A stretch of DNA of 64,000 nucleotides from Paenibacillus pinisoli (GCF_003605435.1 NZ_QXQB01000001.1:682001-746000); one strand, 5' to 3'; shown: positions 32,646 to 41,661, numbered from the stretch's first letter. Made by a program: numbers and translations. The notes: generated by a model not told the origin, from the sequence alone.

Positions 32646-35255
32646 TTATAACTGGATTCCGAATGGAAGCCTATGGCCCCACACAACAGATGTACCATCC
32701 TTCTTGAGCACATAGGTTGCTCCGTTCAGCGCAAAGATGCGATCAACATTTTGGATTTTGGCCGGATGGTAGAAGGGATCCAGTCCCCTTCTTGTGTCAT
32801 AGTCAATTATTGTTCCATCCGAGCAATAGATAACAAAATGTCCATCGGAGCCTGTAATCGATACAGCGTTTTTGATGCTTGCAGGCGTCTTGCAGTCATC
32901 GCCCCAGCAAGTTACTGTCCCGTCTTTTTTCAGAGCCATCGTATTTTGTCCGGCAATGGCAATTGCTTTTACATTGTTGAGGCCTTTTGGCATAGGTGAT
33001 CGTCCGGAAAGATCGCCCCATTCCACAACCGTGCCGTCCTTGCGAAGCGCTGCTGCATAATATTCGCCGGCTGCAATCGCTGTAGCATTTTTAACTGAGG
33101 CAGGAACTTTGAGCACGGACGATTCGCTCCATCCCCATGCCTTCACGGTACCATCCTTCTTCAAGGCAAGCGAGAAATCTTGACTTGCCGCAATATCGAT
33201 AATGTCCTTTAATCCGTTGGGCACGCTTGTTGTAGGTGTACGAGAGGCGTTGCCCGCCATATCAAACCCGCTATGGCCGCCCCAAGCTTCAACCATTCCG
33301 TTTTCTTTTAAGACCAATGCATGGATACTTGAAAAAGCATATTTCTTCAATCCGTCTGCCCGATCAGGAGCATCGGCCATGATATAGCTGTTGCCTTGCA
33401 TGGAGATTCGCTTATCTTTACCGACTACAAAGCTCAGCTCATTAATTTTATACAGAAACTCCGCGTTCTTCACATTTTTCAATTGGCTGTTATCCCTATA
33501 TTCATGCGGATCAAGCACGATGACATCCCCGTTCGTCATAACTCCGATATTTCCTTGTATCTCACGGAATGCCATCTGGTCATATCTCTTTAGCTCTTTG
33601 CCTGTATACGAGTCCATAGCTATTGCCATTCCATCGTCCATCAGCACCCATAGTGCTTCAGAATAAGTGCCAAAGCTAATGGCGGCTGGCTTTGCCTTTT
33701 CATTTTTCAATGAATCGATACGCGTCACTTTACCGAATCCATCCCATAACGTAATGCCGGCATTCTCATCAATAATGGCCCCATACGAAGTACTGCTCGC
33801 AATGGCAGTTGCTTTTGCCGTCTGGGCTGGCATCATGCCGGCTTTATATCCCCAAGCTACGACTGTGCCGTCCCGTTTCAAAGCTAAATTAGGAACACCT
33901 GCAGCTATTGCCACAACCTCCTCAAGGCCATCCGGCAATTTGGTGGAGCCTAGTCGAGTGGTTCCCCACGCTGTAACCTCTCCATCCTTACTTAAGGCCA
34001 ATGAATACTCAAAGCCTGCAGCTACTGCCGTTACATTCCGCAGTCCGGACGGAACGGAAGCCTCACCATAATTGTTGTTGCCCCAAGCGATTACCGTTCC
34101 ATCCTTTTTCAAGGCTAGTGCATGATGGTTAGTAGACACAGAGACCGCCACAATATCCTTTGCCGCTGCAGGGATCTTCTTCAATTGAGGCGTTGTGAGT
34201 TTTGACCATTGGGCTAGCGATCCATCTGCACGAATGGCCAAATATTCCGTATGATTCACCGCAACGGATGTGATCGACGAAGCTGTCTGTGCCGGAACGA
34301 AGCCACCGTAATATCCAGCCGGCCATTGAATAAATTGACCGTCTTGCGTCATTCCAAGGACGTCCGCTTCCCCGTCAACTACCATAGCAGCGAGCTCCGG
34401 CATATCCTGAAGCAGTGAGACTTGGCCTTCCTTCCATACAGCAATAGAACCGTCTGCCCTTAACAGATACACCTCATCAAATCCCGCTTCAATGCCTACA
34501 ACATCCCGATAAGGCGCCGTTTGAAGCTCTGCCTTCTCGAAGCCGCTGCCCCAAGCCATGGCCCTGCCGTCTTTCATTAACGCAGCAGACACCTGAGAAC
34601 CCGCTGCAACTGCGATGACATTCGAAACTCCCTTGGGAACCTTCGTATTTCCTCTGTAATCTTTGCCCCATGCAGTTACGGTTCCGTTCTTCTTCAGTGC
34701 CAGAGCGTGGTAAGCTCCGCTAGAGATATCCGTTACGCCTGCCAAATCCTTCGGGATCGCCGTCAGCGGGCTGCCTCCATCATTGCGATAGCGATGGGAA
34801 GATACTTTACCGTTTTTATGTACGATGAGCAGCGTGCCGGCACTCGCAGATATGGCCATGGCATCCTTCACTTTAGCAGGGTCAGCCCCTGCGTAACTGC
34901 TCGGCAGGTTATCGCCGCTGCCCCATTTGACAATCGTGCCGTCCTTCTTCAGGGCAAAGGCCATCTTGCCGGAAGAGGTGACCGCCACAACGTCTCGTAC
35001 ATTAACAGGCGTCTTAGGCTCGCCAACAAATAGGTCACCCCATACAGCAACAGAACCGTTCTTTTTTATGGTCATATAGTGATATTGATTTGAAGACAGC
35101 TTTTTTTGATTCGCAAGAACCTCCATTGCCGTCAATTTCTTGACCTGATTGGCAGGACCCGATTGTACAGCTGCCTCCGCTTGCGGCAAAGCCGGCAACA
35201 ATACCAGGAATGCGACTATAACCAACAGGCTCTTCATCCACTTACTGCGTCTCAT
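32646..35255 (-). CDS. Large secreted RCC1-repeat (beta-propeller) protein
   Basis: An 869-residue exported protein. Signal peptide at about 1-28 ending PQAEA. The rest consists of many RCC1-type repeats of about 40-50 residues, each with a version of LALKKDGTVVAWG and VPSGLRNVTAVAAG. At least ten clear copies are present, with a more divergent central region at about 480-620, enough for two seven-bladed propellers. No catalytic or anchoring motif is seen at the C-terminus. GGAGG lies nine bases before the ATG at 35255. A binding function at the cell surface is inferred. Confidence 0.85.
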   Translation of the reverse strand: MRRSKWMKSLLVIVAFLVLLPALPQAEAAVQSGPANQVKKLTAMEVLANQKKLSSNQYHYMTIKKNGSVAVWGDLFVGEPKTPVNVRDVVAVTSSGKMAFALKKDGTIVKWGSGDNLPSSYAGADPAKVKDAMAISASAGTLLIVHKNGKVSSHRYRNDGGSPLTAIPKDLAGVTDISSGAYHALALKKNGTVTAWGKDYRGNTKVPKGVSNVIAVAAGSQVSAALMKDGRAMAWGSGFEKAELQTAPYRDVVGIEAGFDEVYLLRADGSIAVWKEGQVSLLQDMPELAAMVVDGEADVLGMTQDGQFIQWPAGYYGGFVPAQTASSITSVAVNHTEYLAIRADGSLAQWSKLTTPQLKKIPAAAKDIVAVSVSTNHHALALKKDGTVIAWGNNNYGEASVPSGLRNVTAVAAGFEYSLALSKDGEVTAWGTTRLGSTKLPDGLEEVVAIAAGVPNLALKRDGTVVAWGYKAGMMPAQTAKATAIASSTSYGAIIDENAGITLWDGFGKVTRIDSLKNEKAKPAAISFGTYSEALWVLMDDGMAIAMDSYTGKELKRYDQMAFREIQGNIGVMTNGDVIVLDPHEYRDNSQLKNVKNAEFLYKINELSFVVGKDKRISMQGNSYIMADAPDRADGLKKYAFSSIHALVLKENGMVEAWGGHSGFDMAGNASRTPTTSVPNGLKDIIDIAASQDFSLALKKDGTVKAWGWSESSVLKVPASVKNATAIAAGEYYAAALRKDGTVVEWGDLSGRSPMPKGLNNVKAIAIAGQNTMALKKDGTVTCWGDDCKTPASIKNAVSITGSDGHFVIYCSDGTIIDYDTRRGLDPFYHPAKIQNVDRIFALNGATYVLKKDGTSVVWGHRLPFGIQL

Positions 35256-35472
35256 GCACTCTCTCCTCCACCCAACAATTGGAACTCTGAATATTCTATT
35301 ATTATATGTCAAATAGGTATATTTGTCTCTTTTTGTCTGAAAAGGAGCTGCAGTACGTATTTTTATAGGATAAAAGTATCGTTAACGTAATTCTATTCTT
35401 TCAAATATCGCCAAATATCTATGAATGTTGTAAGCTTGAATTTGATAAAATTGAAGGGGGCTTTTCGAAGGC

Positions 35473-36111
35473 TTGAAAAAAATAATCATATTCTCATTCA
35501 TCATGGTCCTGCTGCTAACTGCTTGCGGAGGGTATGAAACTACCACGCTCCCGTCAACAGAGTATGATTACGAGCTCGTATTCCCAAGCGATCAGTACCC
35601 GGAGACAGCTCTCCATATTCATGGAGCGATCGCTCAAGGCTACGCCAGCATTTGTACGATTAATCGCGACGGTGCTGAGGCCAATCGCAAGCAATCGCTT
35701 GCCGGCATTGATACAAGGAATGGCTACGATCGGGATGAATGGCCGATGGCCATGTGCGAGGAAGGCGGAAAAGGAGCAAGCGTCGCATACATAGATTCAA
35801 GCGACAACCGCGGAGCGGGCAGCTGGGTTGGACATCAGCTGTCAAGCTATCCGAACGGAGCGAAGATACTGTTTATCGTGGATAAGCCAAAGGTGCTGTT
35901 CCCGAATCATCCGGTGACGGCTAAGCCGTCAGATGCTCCTAAGGCGACTCCTGTGCCTGAGACAACAGAGGAACAATCAGCAGAAAATGACGCTGTTGTA
36001 TATGCTAACTGTGCCGCTGTCAGAGCAGCCGGCAAAGCGCCTCTGCATAAAGGCGAACCCGGCTACAGCAGGAAGCTGGATCGGGATGGCGATGGGGTTG
36101 CTTGTGAATAG
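35473..36111 (+). CDS. NucB-like deoxyribonuclease lipoprotein with Excalibur domain
   Basis: A 212-residue lipoprotein (lipobox LLTAC at about residue 18). Residues 35-140 are a NucA/NucB-type DNase domain: [23 protein letters not shown] and [19 protein letters not shown], followed by DNRGAGSW. After a Pro/Thr linker the end is an Excalibur calcium-binding domain ([15 protein letters not shown], then [10 protein letters not shown]). NucB degrades extracellular DNA. TTG start at 35473 with GGGGG twelve bases upstream. A terminator follows. Confidence 0.9.
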   Translation: MKKIIIFSFIMVLLLTACGGYETTTLPSTEYDYELVFPSDQYPETALHIHGAIAQGYASICTINRDGAEANRKQSLAGIDTRNGYDRDEWPMAMCEEGGKGASVAYIDSSDNRGAGSWVGHQLSSYPNGAKILFIVDKPKVLFPNHPVTAKPSDAPKATPVPETTEEQSAENDAVVYANCAAVRAAGKAPLHKGEPGYSRKLDRDGDGVACE

Positions 36112-36113
36112 GA

Positions 36114-36149
36114 AGAGTGCTGCGAAGGGGATTCGCAGCACTCTTTTTG
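36114..36149 (+). terminator. Terminator of the nuclease gene
   Basis: AGAGTGCTGCGA and TCGCAGCACTCT form a 12-bp stem with a seven-base loop, followed by TTTTTG. Confidence 0.92.
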
Positions 36150-36180
36150 TATAAATATTATCAACTTAATGTCTACTGAT

Positions 36181-36456
36181 TTAACATTCATTATTAATAT
36201 CAGCCTCAAAATGCTCATGATGAATGCCTTCCATCCCCACAATCTTTCCGGTCTCTTTATGATAGTAAGGAAACATCTGATTCACTGGCAGCTTAAGCAA
36301 CTGGTAATGATGCTCCTTCGGCAGGTTCTCCAATTCAGATATTGCCCCTTCACGCAATAAAAAAGTTCCAATCGGATAGAAATTAGGAAAGCTTCTAGTA
36401 GAATCTGCAATAAATATGGCCCAAATAAATTTTTCGTCATTACAAATTAGACCCAC
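36181..36456 (-). CDS. Hypothetical protein
   Basis: A 91-codon frame starting at GTG (36456). It contains FIWAIFIADSTRSFPNFYPI, LLKLPVNQMFPYY and a His/Glu-rich end (GIHHEHFEAD). The ribosome site is poor and the frame is closed just upstream, so it may be a fragment of a longer gene. No family recognised. Base composition is more AT-rich than the neighbouring housekeeping genes. Confidence 0.45.
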   Translation of the reverse strand: MGLICNDEKFIWAIFIADSTRSFPNFYPIGTFLLREGAISELENLPKEHHYQLLKLPVNQMFPYYHKETGKIVGMEGIHHEHFEADINNEC

Positions 36457-36555
36457 CTCATGACATAATTAGTTTCCCAATAATTAGTCTGATCAGAAAA
36501 GAGCTCTATCAAAAAAGCACCCTAGGCTGCTACCTAAGGTGTTGTTTCAGCGTTA

Positions 36556-37002
36556 CTATTTAAAACTAATCGAAAAAATATAAGTCTCAGTGCTAGAAAA
36601 TTGAGTGATATCATGGCCTCTTACTTGAAAATATATGGTTTCTCCGGGTTCGAGACTAGCTGTACCTTCATCGTTATTCCCCACACCGTTATCAATTGCT
36701 GGAACCGTAATCGGTGTCCCGTTATTGAAAGCGACCATAATAAGATCATAATTTTTTCCGCTTGGCGAAGTTAGCGTACCCGTAACAGCTTTGGCGGTTC
36801 CCGAATCGTTTGTCCATGAAAACCAATCTACATCTGCTGGAGAATCAATAAAAGTCGATACACCAAATATAGGAGCTTGTAGCTGATATGCAGTTGGTAA
36901 GCTGTCTGCCCATCCATCATAAGCAAATGCTGATGTTGCGCCTGCCAATGACATGACTAGAGCCATGACTCCGATAATCAATTTCTTACCGATTCTCTTC
37001 AT
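36556..37002 (-). CDS. Secreted protein with pre-peptidase-like beta domain
   Basis: A 148-residue exported protein. Signal peptide at about 1-27 ending TSAFA. The mature part has DSPADVDWFSWTND, GTLTSPSGKNYDL and PGETIYFQVRGHD, which resemble bacterial pre-peptidase C-terminal domains, but it stands alone without a protease. AAGGGCGG precedes the ATG. Possibly a secreted carbohydrate- or wall-binding protein. Confidence 0.7.
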   Translation of the reverse strand: MKRIGKKLIIGVMALVMSLAGATSAFAYDGWADSLPTAYQLQAPIFGVSTFIDSPADVDWFSWTNDSGTAKAVTGTLTSPSGKNYDLIMVAFNNGTPITVPAIDNGVGNNDEGTASLEPGETIYFQVRGHDITQFSSTETYIFSISFK

Positions 37003-37210
37003 TAATTTACCGCCCTTCGCAGTTTTTTAATAACGGTTTTATACATCAAATATACTATTTTATACATATATGGTAAATAGTCTATGTGAACTAATAATGA
37101 TCCATATTCAAAGGCTATGTTAAACGCTAAGGTTGATATTTAAGAAAACCGCCCTTGTTGAAAAGGCGGTTCATTCTATCGTGTTTCCATCGAGTATGAA
37201 AGAGAACGCG

Positions 37211-37600
37211 CTATTTAGTAATTGTTCCTTCGCTGACTAGCCTTTCTTTATCCTTCAAAGAAAAAACTCCAGGCTCCCATTCCTCCAATTTTCCGTTTCC
37301 TCCTATTATTTTTCCATTATATTCATAAACAGAGGCATAGATTTTCTTTCCTGTTTTTTGTTTTTCTTTTAGCATGTAGGTTGTAATTTCAATTTCTTTA
37401 TAAGGCTCCAAATCAATACCAGCCATTTGCGCATCTAAAAAGTTTTGTGTTCCTTGAGTTCTTTCGCTTATTTTTCCATCCAAATGCCAGCCAAACGATT
37501 TAAGATAGTCTGCATGATTTACATTGTTCTGATCGCTTGGCCCTTTACTGCAACCCATCAGGAAAACAAAGCAACATAAATAAAGAATAATCTTTTTTAT
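37211..37600 (-). CDS. Lipoprotein with non-canonical AUA start (DUF4830-like)
   Basis: About 129 residues if initiated at the ATA codon at 37600. From there the sequence reads as a perfect lipoprotein signal: KKIILYLCCFVFLMGC, with the lipobox LMGC. GGAGGT lies 8 bases before the ATA, and no ATG/GTG/TTG occurs in that window. The first ATG (37558) falls inside the lipobox and would remove the signal. The body has YLKSFGWHL, LEPYKEIEITTYML and a C-terminal FSLKDKERLVSEG, resembling DUF4830. Either a rare AUA start or an ATG-to-ATA loss of initiation. Confidence 0.6.
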   Translation of the reverse strand: MKKIILYLCCFVFLMGCSKGPSDQNNVNHADYLKSFGWHLDGKISERTQGTQNFLDAQMAGIDLEPYKEIEITTYMLKEKQKTGKKIYASVYEYNGKIIGGNGKLEEWEPGVFSLKDKERLVSEGTITK

Positions 37601-37620
37601 CTTAACGCACCTCCATTTTA

Positions 37621-38050
37621 CAAATTTTACATTTCAAATTTAGACGTGAAGACCCGCTTGAATGTTGCAAATTAGTCTGCAGCAGGTAAGGCTAGCTATC
37701 TCGATGAACACAGCAAAACGGCGCGCGAACCGTCTATGGTTCGGGCGCCGTTTCATTTTTGCCGCTTCATTCCGGCTTTGATTGGCTGGAAGCGTCTATT
37801 CGTCCATCGGAAATATGTGCGATATTACGGAAATGGGGCTAAGCGGCAATAAAATAGCTCAAGGAGGTACGAGACCCATCCGCTTGCAAGTCCCACCGCA
37901 CGGCGTGGGCCGCCTATGCCGTATTTCTCCCCCCTCCACACAGCAGCAACTATGAAGCGATATTGCATTTTCAATTGACGAATGAGCTGTTACAATAAAT
38001 ATGACTTTTATCTCTTCCAACCTATTCCTACTAAAAAAAGGAGCCGTGTC
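37621..38050. other. Intergenic region with an orphan terminator-like hairpin
   Basis: No gene is supported in this stretch. A strong inverted repeat at 37716-37753 (AAACGGCG...CGCCGTTT with inner CGAACC/GGTTCG) followed by CATTTTTG looks like a terminator, but no gene precedes it. This may be the residue of a lost gene. The end carries the ribosome site of the next gene. Confidence 0.5.
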
Positions 38051-38248
38051 ATGAAGCAAGTTAATCGCCAACTCGTATCAGATCAGGATTTTGAGAGAAT
38101 GCGCGTCTTCTCACAGCTTATCGCCGTGTACCGTGACAACGAGCTGCTAGACGCCAATATTCGGATCGTCACCCATGGCGAGCACTCCGTAACCTGCGAC
38201 AACGATGAAACTTATATCAAGTCGAATCACCAGTTTTACCGCCTGTAG
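38051..38248 (+). CDS. Small hypothetical protein
   Basis: A 65-residue soluble protein starting MKQVNRQLVSDQDFERMRVF, with CDNDETYIKSNHQFYRL at the end. AAAAAAGGAG lies 7 bases before the ATG at 38051, which I prefer to an ATG at 37982. No family recognised. The middle (LLDANIRIVTHGEHSV) predicts alternating beta strands. Confidence 0.65.
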   Translation: MKQVNRQLVSDQDFERMRVFSQLIAVYRDNELLDANIRIVTHGEHSVTCDNDETYIKSNHQFYRL

Positions 38249-38306
38249 GCGGTGCTTGGCTCCATGCACGTATTGCGAAAAAAAGTATAGACGCACCATA
38301 GAATTA

Positions 38307-38357
38307 AAACAGCGACAGCAGAGGACGGGAAAATAAAGTCCAGAACTGTCGCTGTTT
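38307..38357. terminator. Bidirectional terminator
   Basis: AAACAGCGACAG and CTGTCGCTGTTT form a 12-bp stem with a long loop between two convergent genes. Confidence 0.7.
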
Positions 38358-38434
38358 CATTATCTATGGCAATCATCATCACCACATTTAAAAGAGAAGC
38401 GTCATAAACGTTGCCTACGCTCACCTATCGCCTC

Positions 38435-38929
38435 TTATGACTCTTGATTAGCAAGCCGATAATACTCCCGGTAAAGCTGCAGCAGCTCCGATTCTTTCTG
38501 TGCGATCAGCTCGGAGATTTCTTCCAAGCTAGGTCCAGCAGGCTCGTCGTTTTCGTCAATCGACGGCTCATCGCCATCCGCATTCTGGGATGGCGGCTGC
38601 TCCTCGGGCATCCCCTGTTCGGTCATCTGACTCCAATTGAGCATAAATCCAAACGTTCCAGCAACCCAATCATCCGCTTCTTCCCTGCCGAAATCCCGAT
38701 AGATACTTGCGTATTTTTCCAATGCCGCGTTGACGGTCAGCCGACGCTCCCAGCCCAGAATCCCCACCGCATCCTTGGCCCGAGAGACAGCCAGCATCAG
38801 CTGAAAGTCGTTCAGCTTGCCCCGTACAGCTTCGATATGATCAATTTCACTCATCAAAATCGGATATACATTAGCGAATTCTATCGATTCCTGCACCATA
38901 TCATCTTCCGAAATGATAAGGCGTTCCAT
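38435..38929 (-). CDS. Hypothetical acidic protein
   Basis: A 164-residue protein with no recognised family. Residues 1-95 are predicted helical (SRAKDAVGILGWERR, ASIYRDFGREEADDW). Residues 105-130 are a disordered acidic and Pro-rich linker (NADGDEPSIDENDEP). The end is a coiled-coil-like helix (ISELIAQKESELLQLYREYY). No signal peptide. The ribosome site is GGAAGGGATTGAGCGGG with poor spacing. Confidence 0.65.
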   Translation of the reverse strand: MERLIISEDDMVQESIEFANVYPILMSEIDHIEAVRGKLNDFQLMLAVSRAKDAVGILGWERRLTVNAALEKYASIYRDFGREEADDWVAGTFGFMLNWSQMTEQGMPEEQPPSQNADGDEPSIDENDEPAGPSLEEISELIAQKESELLQLYREYYRLANQES

Positions 38930-39261
38930 TCCCGCTCAATCCCTTCCAGTTGGTTTCGATTATGTGCCTTCTATACTATTCGAAAGTTAGCAGCAAATTC
39001 AGACGGACGAATGACATCATTTTTTGTATAACTGCCACAAGTATAAGCAAGCTTAGTGACGAGAAAGCCATATTCAATCTGGGAATTCTTACATTAGCAC
39101 CATTTTCTACAACAAACGCTAAATCGTTAATAAAAGGCGAGACTCTGTTTGGTCCTAAAATACCATGTAAATATGTGGTAATTATGGTACGATTATTCTT
39201 GTAGAGTCGTTGGCCAACATCTACTCCGTACGAAATAAATTAATATTGAGGAGAGGGTAAA
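38930..39261. other. Intergenic region, no supported gene
   Basis: AT-rich stretch upstream of a secreted-protein gene. An 84-codon plus-strand frame (38950-39204) has no ribosome site and no recognisable pattern. The 3' end holds GGAGAGGG, the ribosome site for the next gene. Confidence 0.6.
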
Positions 39262-39675
39262 ATGACCAAAGTATTTAAACAAGGCCGTATTCTTACCGCT
39301 TTTATCGTGGCACTTTGTTTGATGACAGTTATGGCTGTTACAGCATTTGCTGATTCTCGAACTCAACTTCTTACTCCTGTTAATGGGGGCGTGTATAGCG
39401 GTCCTTTAACGGCAATCGTTTGGAGTAAAACATCTGACGTTAAGGCTTCACAAATTAATATTACTGCGCTTGATGGCAGCTTTGTCTATAATTCGGGGCC
39501 AATCTATATGACACCGGGATCATCTGGTTATTACGTCCATAACCTTCCTTACTCTGTGTATTCAACAATGCCCACTGGAAAAGCATATTCAGTATATGTT
39601 GAAGATTACCACTACTCTGGCGATACATATACCGGATTTAGCTCCGATCAAGCATTCTTTAGTATTATTCCGTGA
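39262..39675 (+). CDS. Secreted protein, beta-sandwich-like
   Basis: A 137-residue exported protein with signal peptide at about 1-30 (ending TAFA). The mature 107 residues have LLTPVNGGVYSGPLTAIVWS, ITALDGSFVYNSG and a Tyr-rich end (VYVEDYHYSGDTYTGF), typical of an immunoglobulin-like or PKD-like fold. No family assigned. GGAGAGGG precedes the ATG, and a terminator follows. Confidence 0.75.
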   Translation: MTKVFKQGRILTAFIVALCLMTVMAVTAFADSRTQLLTPVNGGVYSGPLTAIVWSKTSDVKASQINITALDGSFVYNSGPIYMTPGSSGYYVHNLPYSVYSTMPTGKAYSVYVEDYHYSGDTYTGFSSDQAFFSIIP

Positions 39676-39681
39676 TCTTCC

Positions 39682-39718
39682 AAGACCGTAGGCTTTCTAC
39701 CTACGGTCTTATTTTTTG
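39682..39718 (+). terminator. Terminator of the secreted-protein gene
   Basis: AAGACCGTAGG pairs with CCTACGGTCTT (apex TTTCTA), followed by ATTTTTTG. Confidence 0.9.
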
Positions 39719-39892
39719 CTTTCTTTAAATAGCCGCCTATTAGACTACTCTAAGAAGCTGCAGCGGCGTCGACTTTTTGCCTGGCTTTCACTTCTGAAAA
39801 TGAAAACTATCTTTTCTATGCCAACATGACAATCGGTTCGGTAGGAAGTAGAATGTTTCGATGCTTCGTTTTATGCCCTGAAAACTACAAAT

Positions 39893-39921
39893 AAAAAAAT
39901 CCCTCTCAACGAAGGGATTTT
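39893..39921 (-). terminator. Terminator beyond the tRNA-Leu fragment
   Basis: AAAATCCCT/AGGGATTTT with a short loop, followed by TTTATTTG on the minus strand, 17 bases past the tRNA-Leu 3' fragment. Confidence 0.85.
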
Positions 39922-39937
39922 GTATCTCCTTATGAAT

Positions 39938-39972
39938 TGCCGAGGACGGGAATCGAACCCGTACGGTGGTCA
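39938..39972 (-). repeat. Exact 35-bp copy of the tRNA-Leu 3' end (candidate att site)
   Basis: These 35 bases are identical to 41718-41752, the variable-arm, T-arm and 3' acceptor part of tRNA-Leu up to the discriminator base. The CCA, anticodon arm, D-arm and 5' acceptor strand are absent. Together with the intact gene it forms a direct repeat 1780 bp apart around the gene at 40011. This is the arrangement left by integration into a tRNA 3' end. Confidence 0.85.
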
Positions 39973-40010
39973 GCACTTTCAGAGTTTACGCTTGGATCTA
40001 CGGTCTTGAC

Positions 40011-41558
40011 CTATAGCTTTAAAATTTTCTTTTGATCTATAAACAATGTAATGTCTCCGTCCTCCGAAACTTTGACTGCTATTCCATGTTTCGAGGCGAA
40101 TTGGGCGGCTGTGGATCCTGTCCCGAAAGTCCCATTGTAGCTTTGACCCGGTGATACAGAAATCGTCTCACCAAAGCTCAGAATATTTAAATTCGAATCC
40201 AACACAACGGCACCGTCAATAGCAGACAATGATTTGATCAGATAAGGGTCCAAATCAATCAGATTGGCGTTCTTTTTGCCTTTCTTAATTGCCAGTAAAC
40301 TTCTCCTTTTTCGCTCAGAATGCAGGAACCCCGTCCCCTTCAAAAGTTTAGCCGTCTTCGATTCAGCTATTCCATGCAAGATATCCGGAGTATCAATAAT
40401 TAAATATACTGAGCTCTTCTGTTCCCGCGACAGATCGATAAAGGTCCTGAACAATCGATTATATCCTTTAAAAGCCCGTGTCATGTGTTTTTTAAAAGCA
40501 TCGGCGCCTAGAGCTGCATAAAATGGAAGCTTCGAGATCATCAGCTTCTGAAGAATAGACGCGACGAACAGATCGTAATGCCTCATTTTCCAGATTCCAT
40601 TGACAAGAGAGACGACCATCCTGCTTTGCGTATAAAAGTTCACTCTGTCGTTGTCAACCGAGATATACAGAAAGTCTGGATATTCTCTCGTTTTGTTTGC
40701 TAACTGAATAACCTCGATATTTTTGAGGAGCAGCTCCTTGTAAGCATTAATGACCTGGTAAACGCTCTTACGTGTGGACTCGGGCTGCTGCTTCTTCACC
40801 TCACGAAACACTTTTTGTTTAAGATCGCCCAACTTATCGATTAAATCCCCATAAACCTGCTCAAGTACAGCGTTTATATTATAAGTGAAAATGAGATCCT
40901 CCAACTCCGAACAGATGCTTCTGCCGTCATTCTTTTTGCGAAGAATACCAATCACCGCGAAGGTTTCATTTACTACCAACGCCATCGAACGATTGTCTAT
41001 TAACCTTAAGAATGCCTTTTCTCCATTGAATAGATCCATGAAAGGCTCAGCCGTGTCTAGCGGAATGAACTCCATATTTTTATCCGCGAAGGTCTTATGC
41101 GCCTTATCTACCGCATCCTCTTTGAAATACAAAATACCTAGGGTTACGGATGCCGATTCGTATGTCCGCGAGCTGATCTCGCTCAAATCCTCTATAAATT
41201 GAAACATCCTCCATTTATCCTCAGCTGTCGCTTTGTTATACGACCCGAAGACTAGAGATAATGCCGTCTCTTTGATATGAGTCAAGAAAAGACTTTGAGC
41301 GAAGTTGCCTTCCGTGGCCTCTAGTTGGTTCTCTAGAATCCGGTTCGAAGCGTTCAGTAAGTCCCCAGCAATCTTGTTGTTCACCGCATGAATCTGTCGT
41401 GGAAATGAGGTTCTGGATTGAACGTTATATTCGCTATCTCGGTTCGTCTTTTCCAGCTTCGTGACTACTTCAAATCCCATGAATCGAGAACGCAGCTCAT
41501 CCAGTCTTTTTACATTGTCATCCAGCCATCGGATCTCATTCGTCTCTTGCCCCTTCAT
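40011..41558 (-). CDS. Protein with divergent DAC (DisA-N-like) C-terminal domain
   Basis: A 515-residue soluble protein, the only gene between tRNA-Leu and its partial copy. Residues 1-430 are a mostly helical region of unknown family. The last 76 residues resemble the diadenylate-cyclase (DisA_N) fold: LSAIDGAVVLDS (the DGA motif, 448-450), a glycine segment FGTGSTAAQFASKHG where cyclases carry an RHR motif, and AVKVSEDGDITLF. The RHR arginines are missing, so cyclase activity is doubtful or altered. DAC domains with sensor-like N-termini occur in predicted conflict systems. Lower GC than neighbours fits acquisition. Confidence 0.6.
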   Translation of the reverse strand: MKGQETNEIRWLDDNVKRLDELRSRFMGFEVVTKLEKTNRDSEYNVQSRTSFPRQIHAVNNKIAGDLLNASNRILENQLEATEGNFAQSLFLTHIKETALSLVFGSYNKATAEDKWRMFQFIEDLSEISSRTYESASVTLGILYFKEDAVDKAHKTFADKNMEFIPLDTAEPFMDLFNGEKAFLRLIDNRSMALVVNETFAVIGILRKKNDGRSICSELEDLIFTYNINAVLEQVYGDLIDKLGDLKQKVFREVKKQQPESTRKSVYQVINAYKELLLKNIEVIQLANKTREYPDFLYISVDNDRVNFYTQSRMVVSLVNGIWKMRHYDLFVASILQKLMISKLPFYAALGADAFKKHMTRAFKGYNRLFRTFIDLSREQKSSVYLIIDTPDILHGIAESKTAKLLKGTGFLHSERKRRSLLAIKKGKKNANLIDLDPYLIKSLSAIDGAVVLDSNLNILSFGETISVSPGQSYNGTFGTGSTAAQFASKHGIAVKVSEDGDITLFIDQKKILKL

Positions 41559-41661
41559 CTTTCGTCTCTCCCCTTTGCAACAAACATCCCCTTTATTCTA
41601 CCATATTCGACTCATATAGGAAGAGAAATACAAGACTTGGAGAAGAACCACTCTACAAACG

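Noticed and set aside
38950..39204. 84-codon plus-strand frame in the gap before the secreted-protein gene
   Set aside because: No ribosome site, irregular composition and no recognisable pattern.
39938..39972. Complete second tRNA-Leu gene
   Set aside because: Only the 3' part is present. The upstream sequence has no anticodon arm or matching 5' acceptor strand, so it is a fragment rather than a functional tRNA.
39788..39976. 62-codon minus-strand frame through the tRNA-Leu fragment
   Set aside because: The N-terminal residues (VRVRFPSS) are the typical translation of a tRNA T-arm. No ribosome site.
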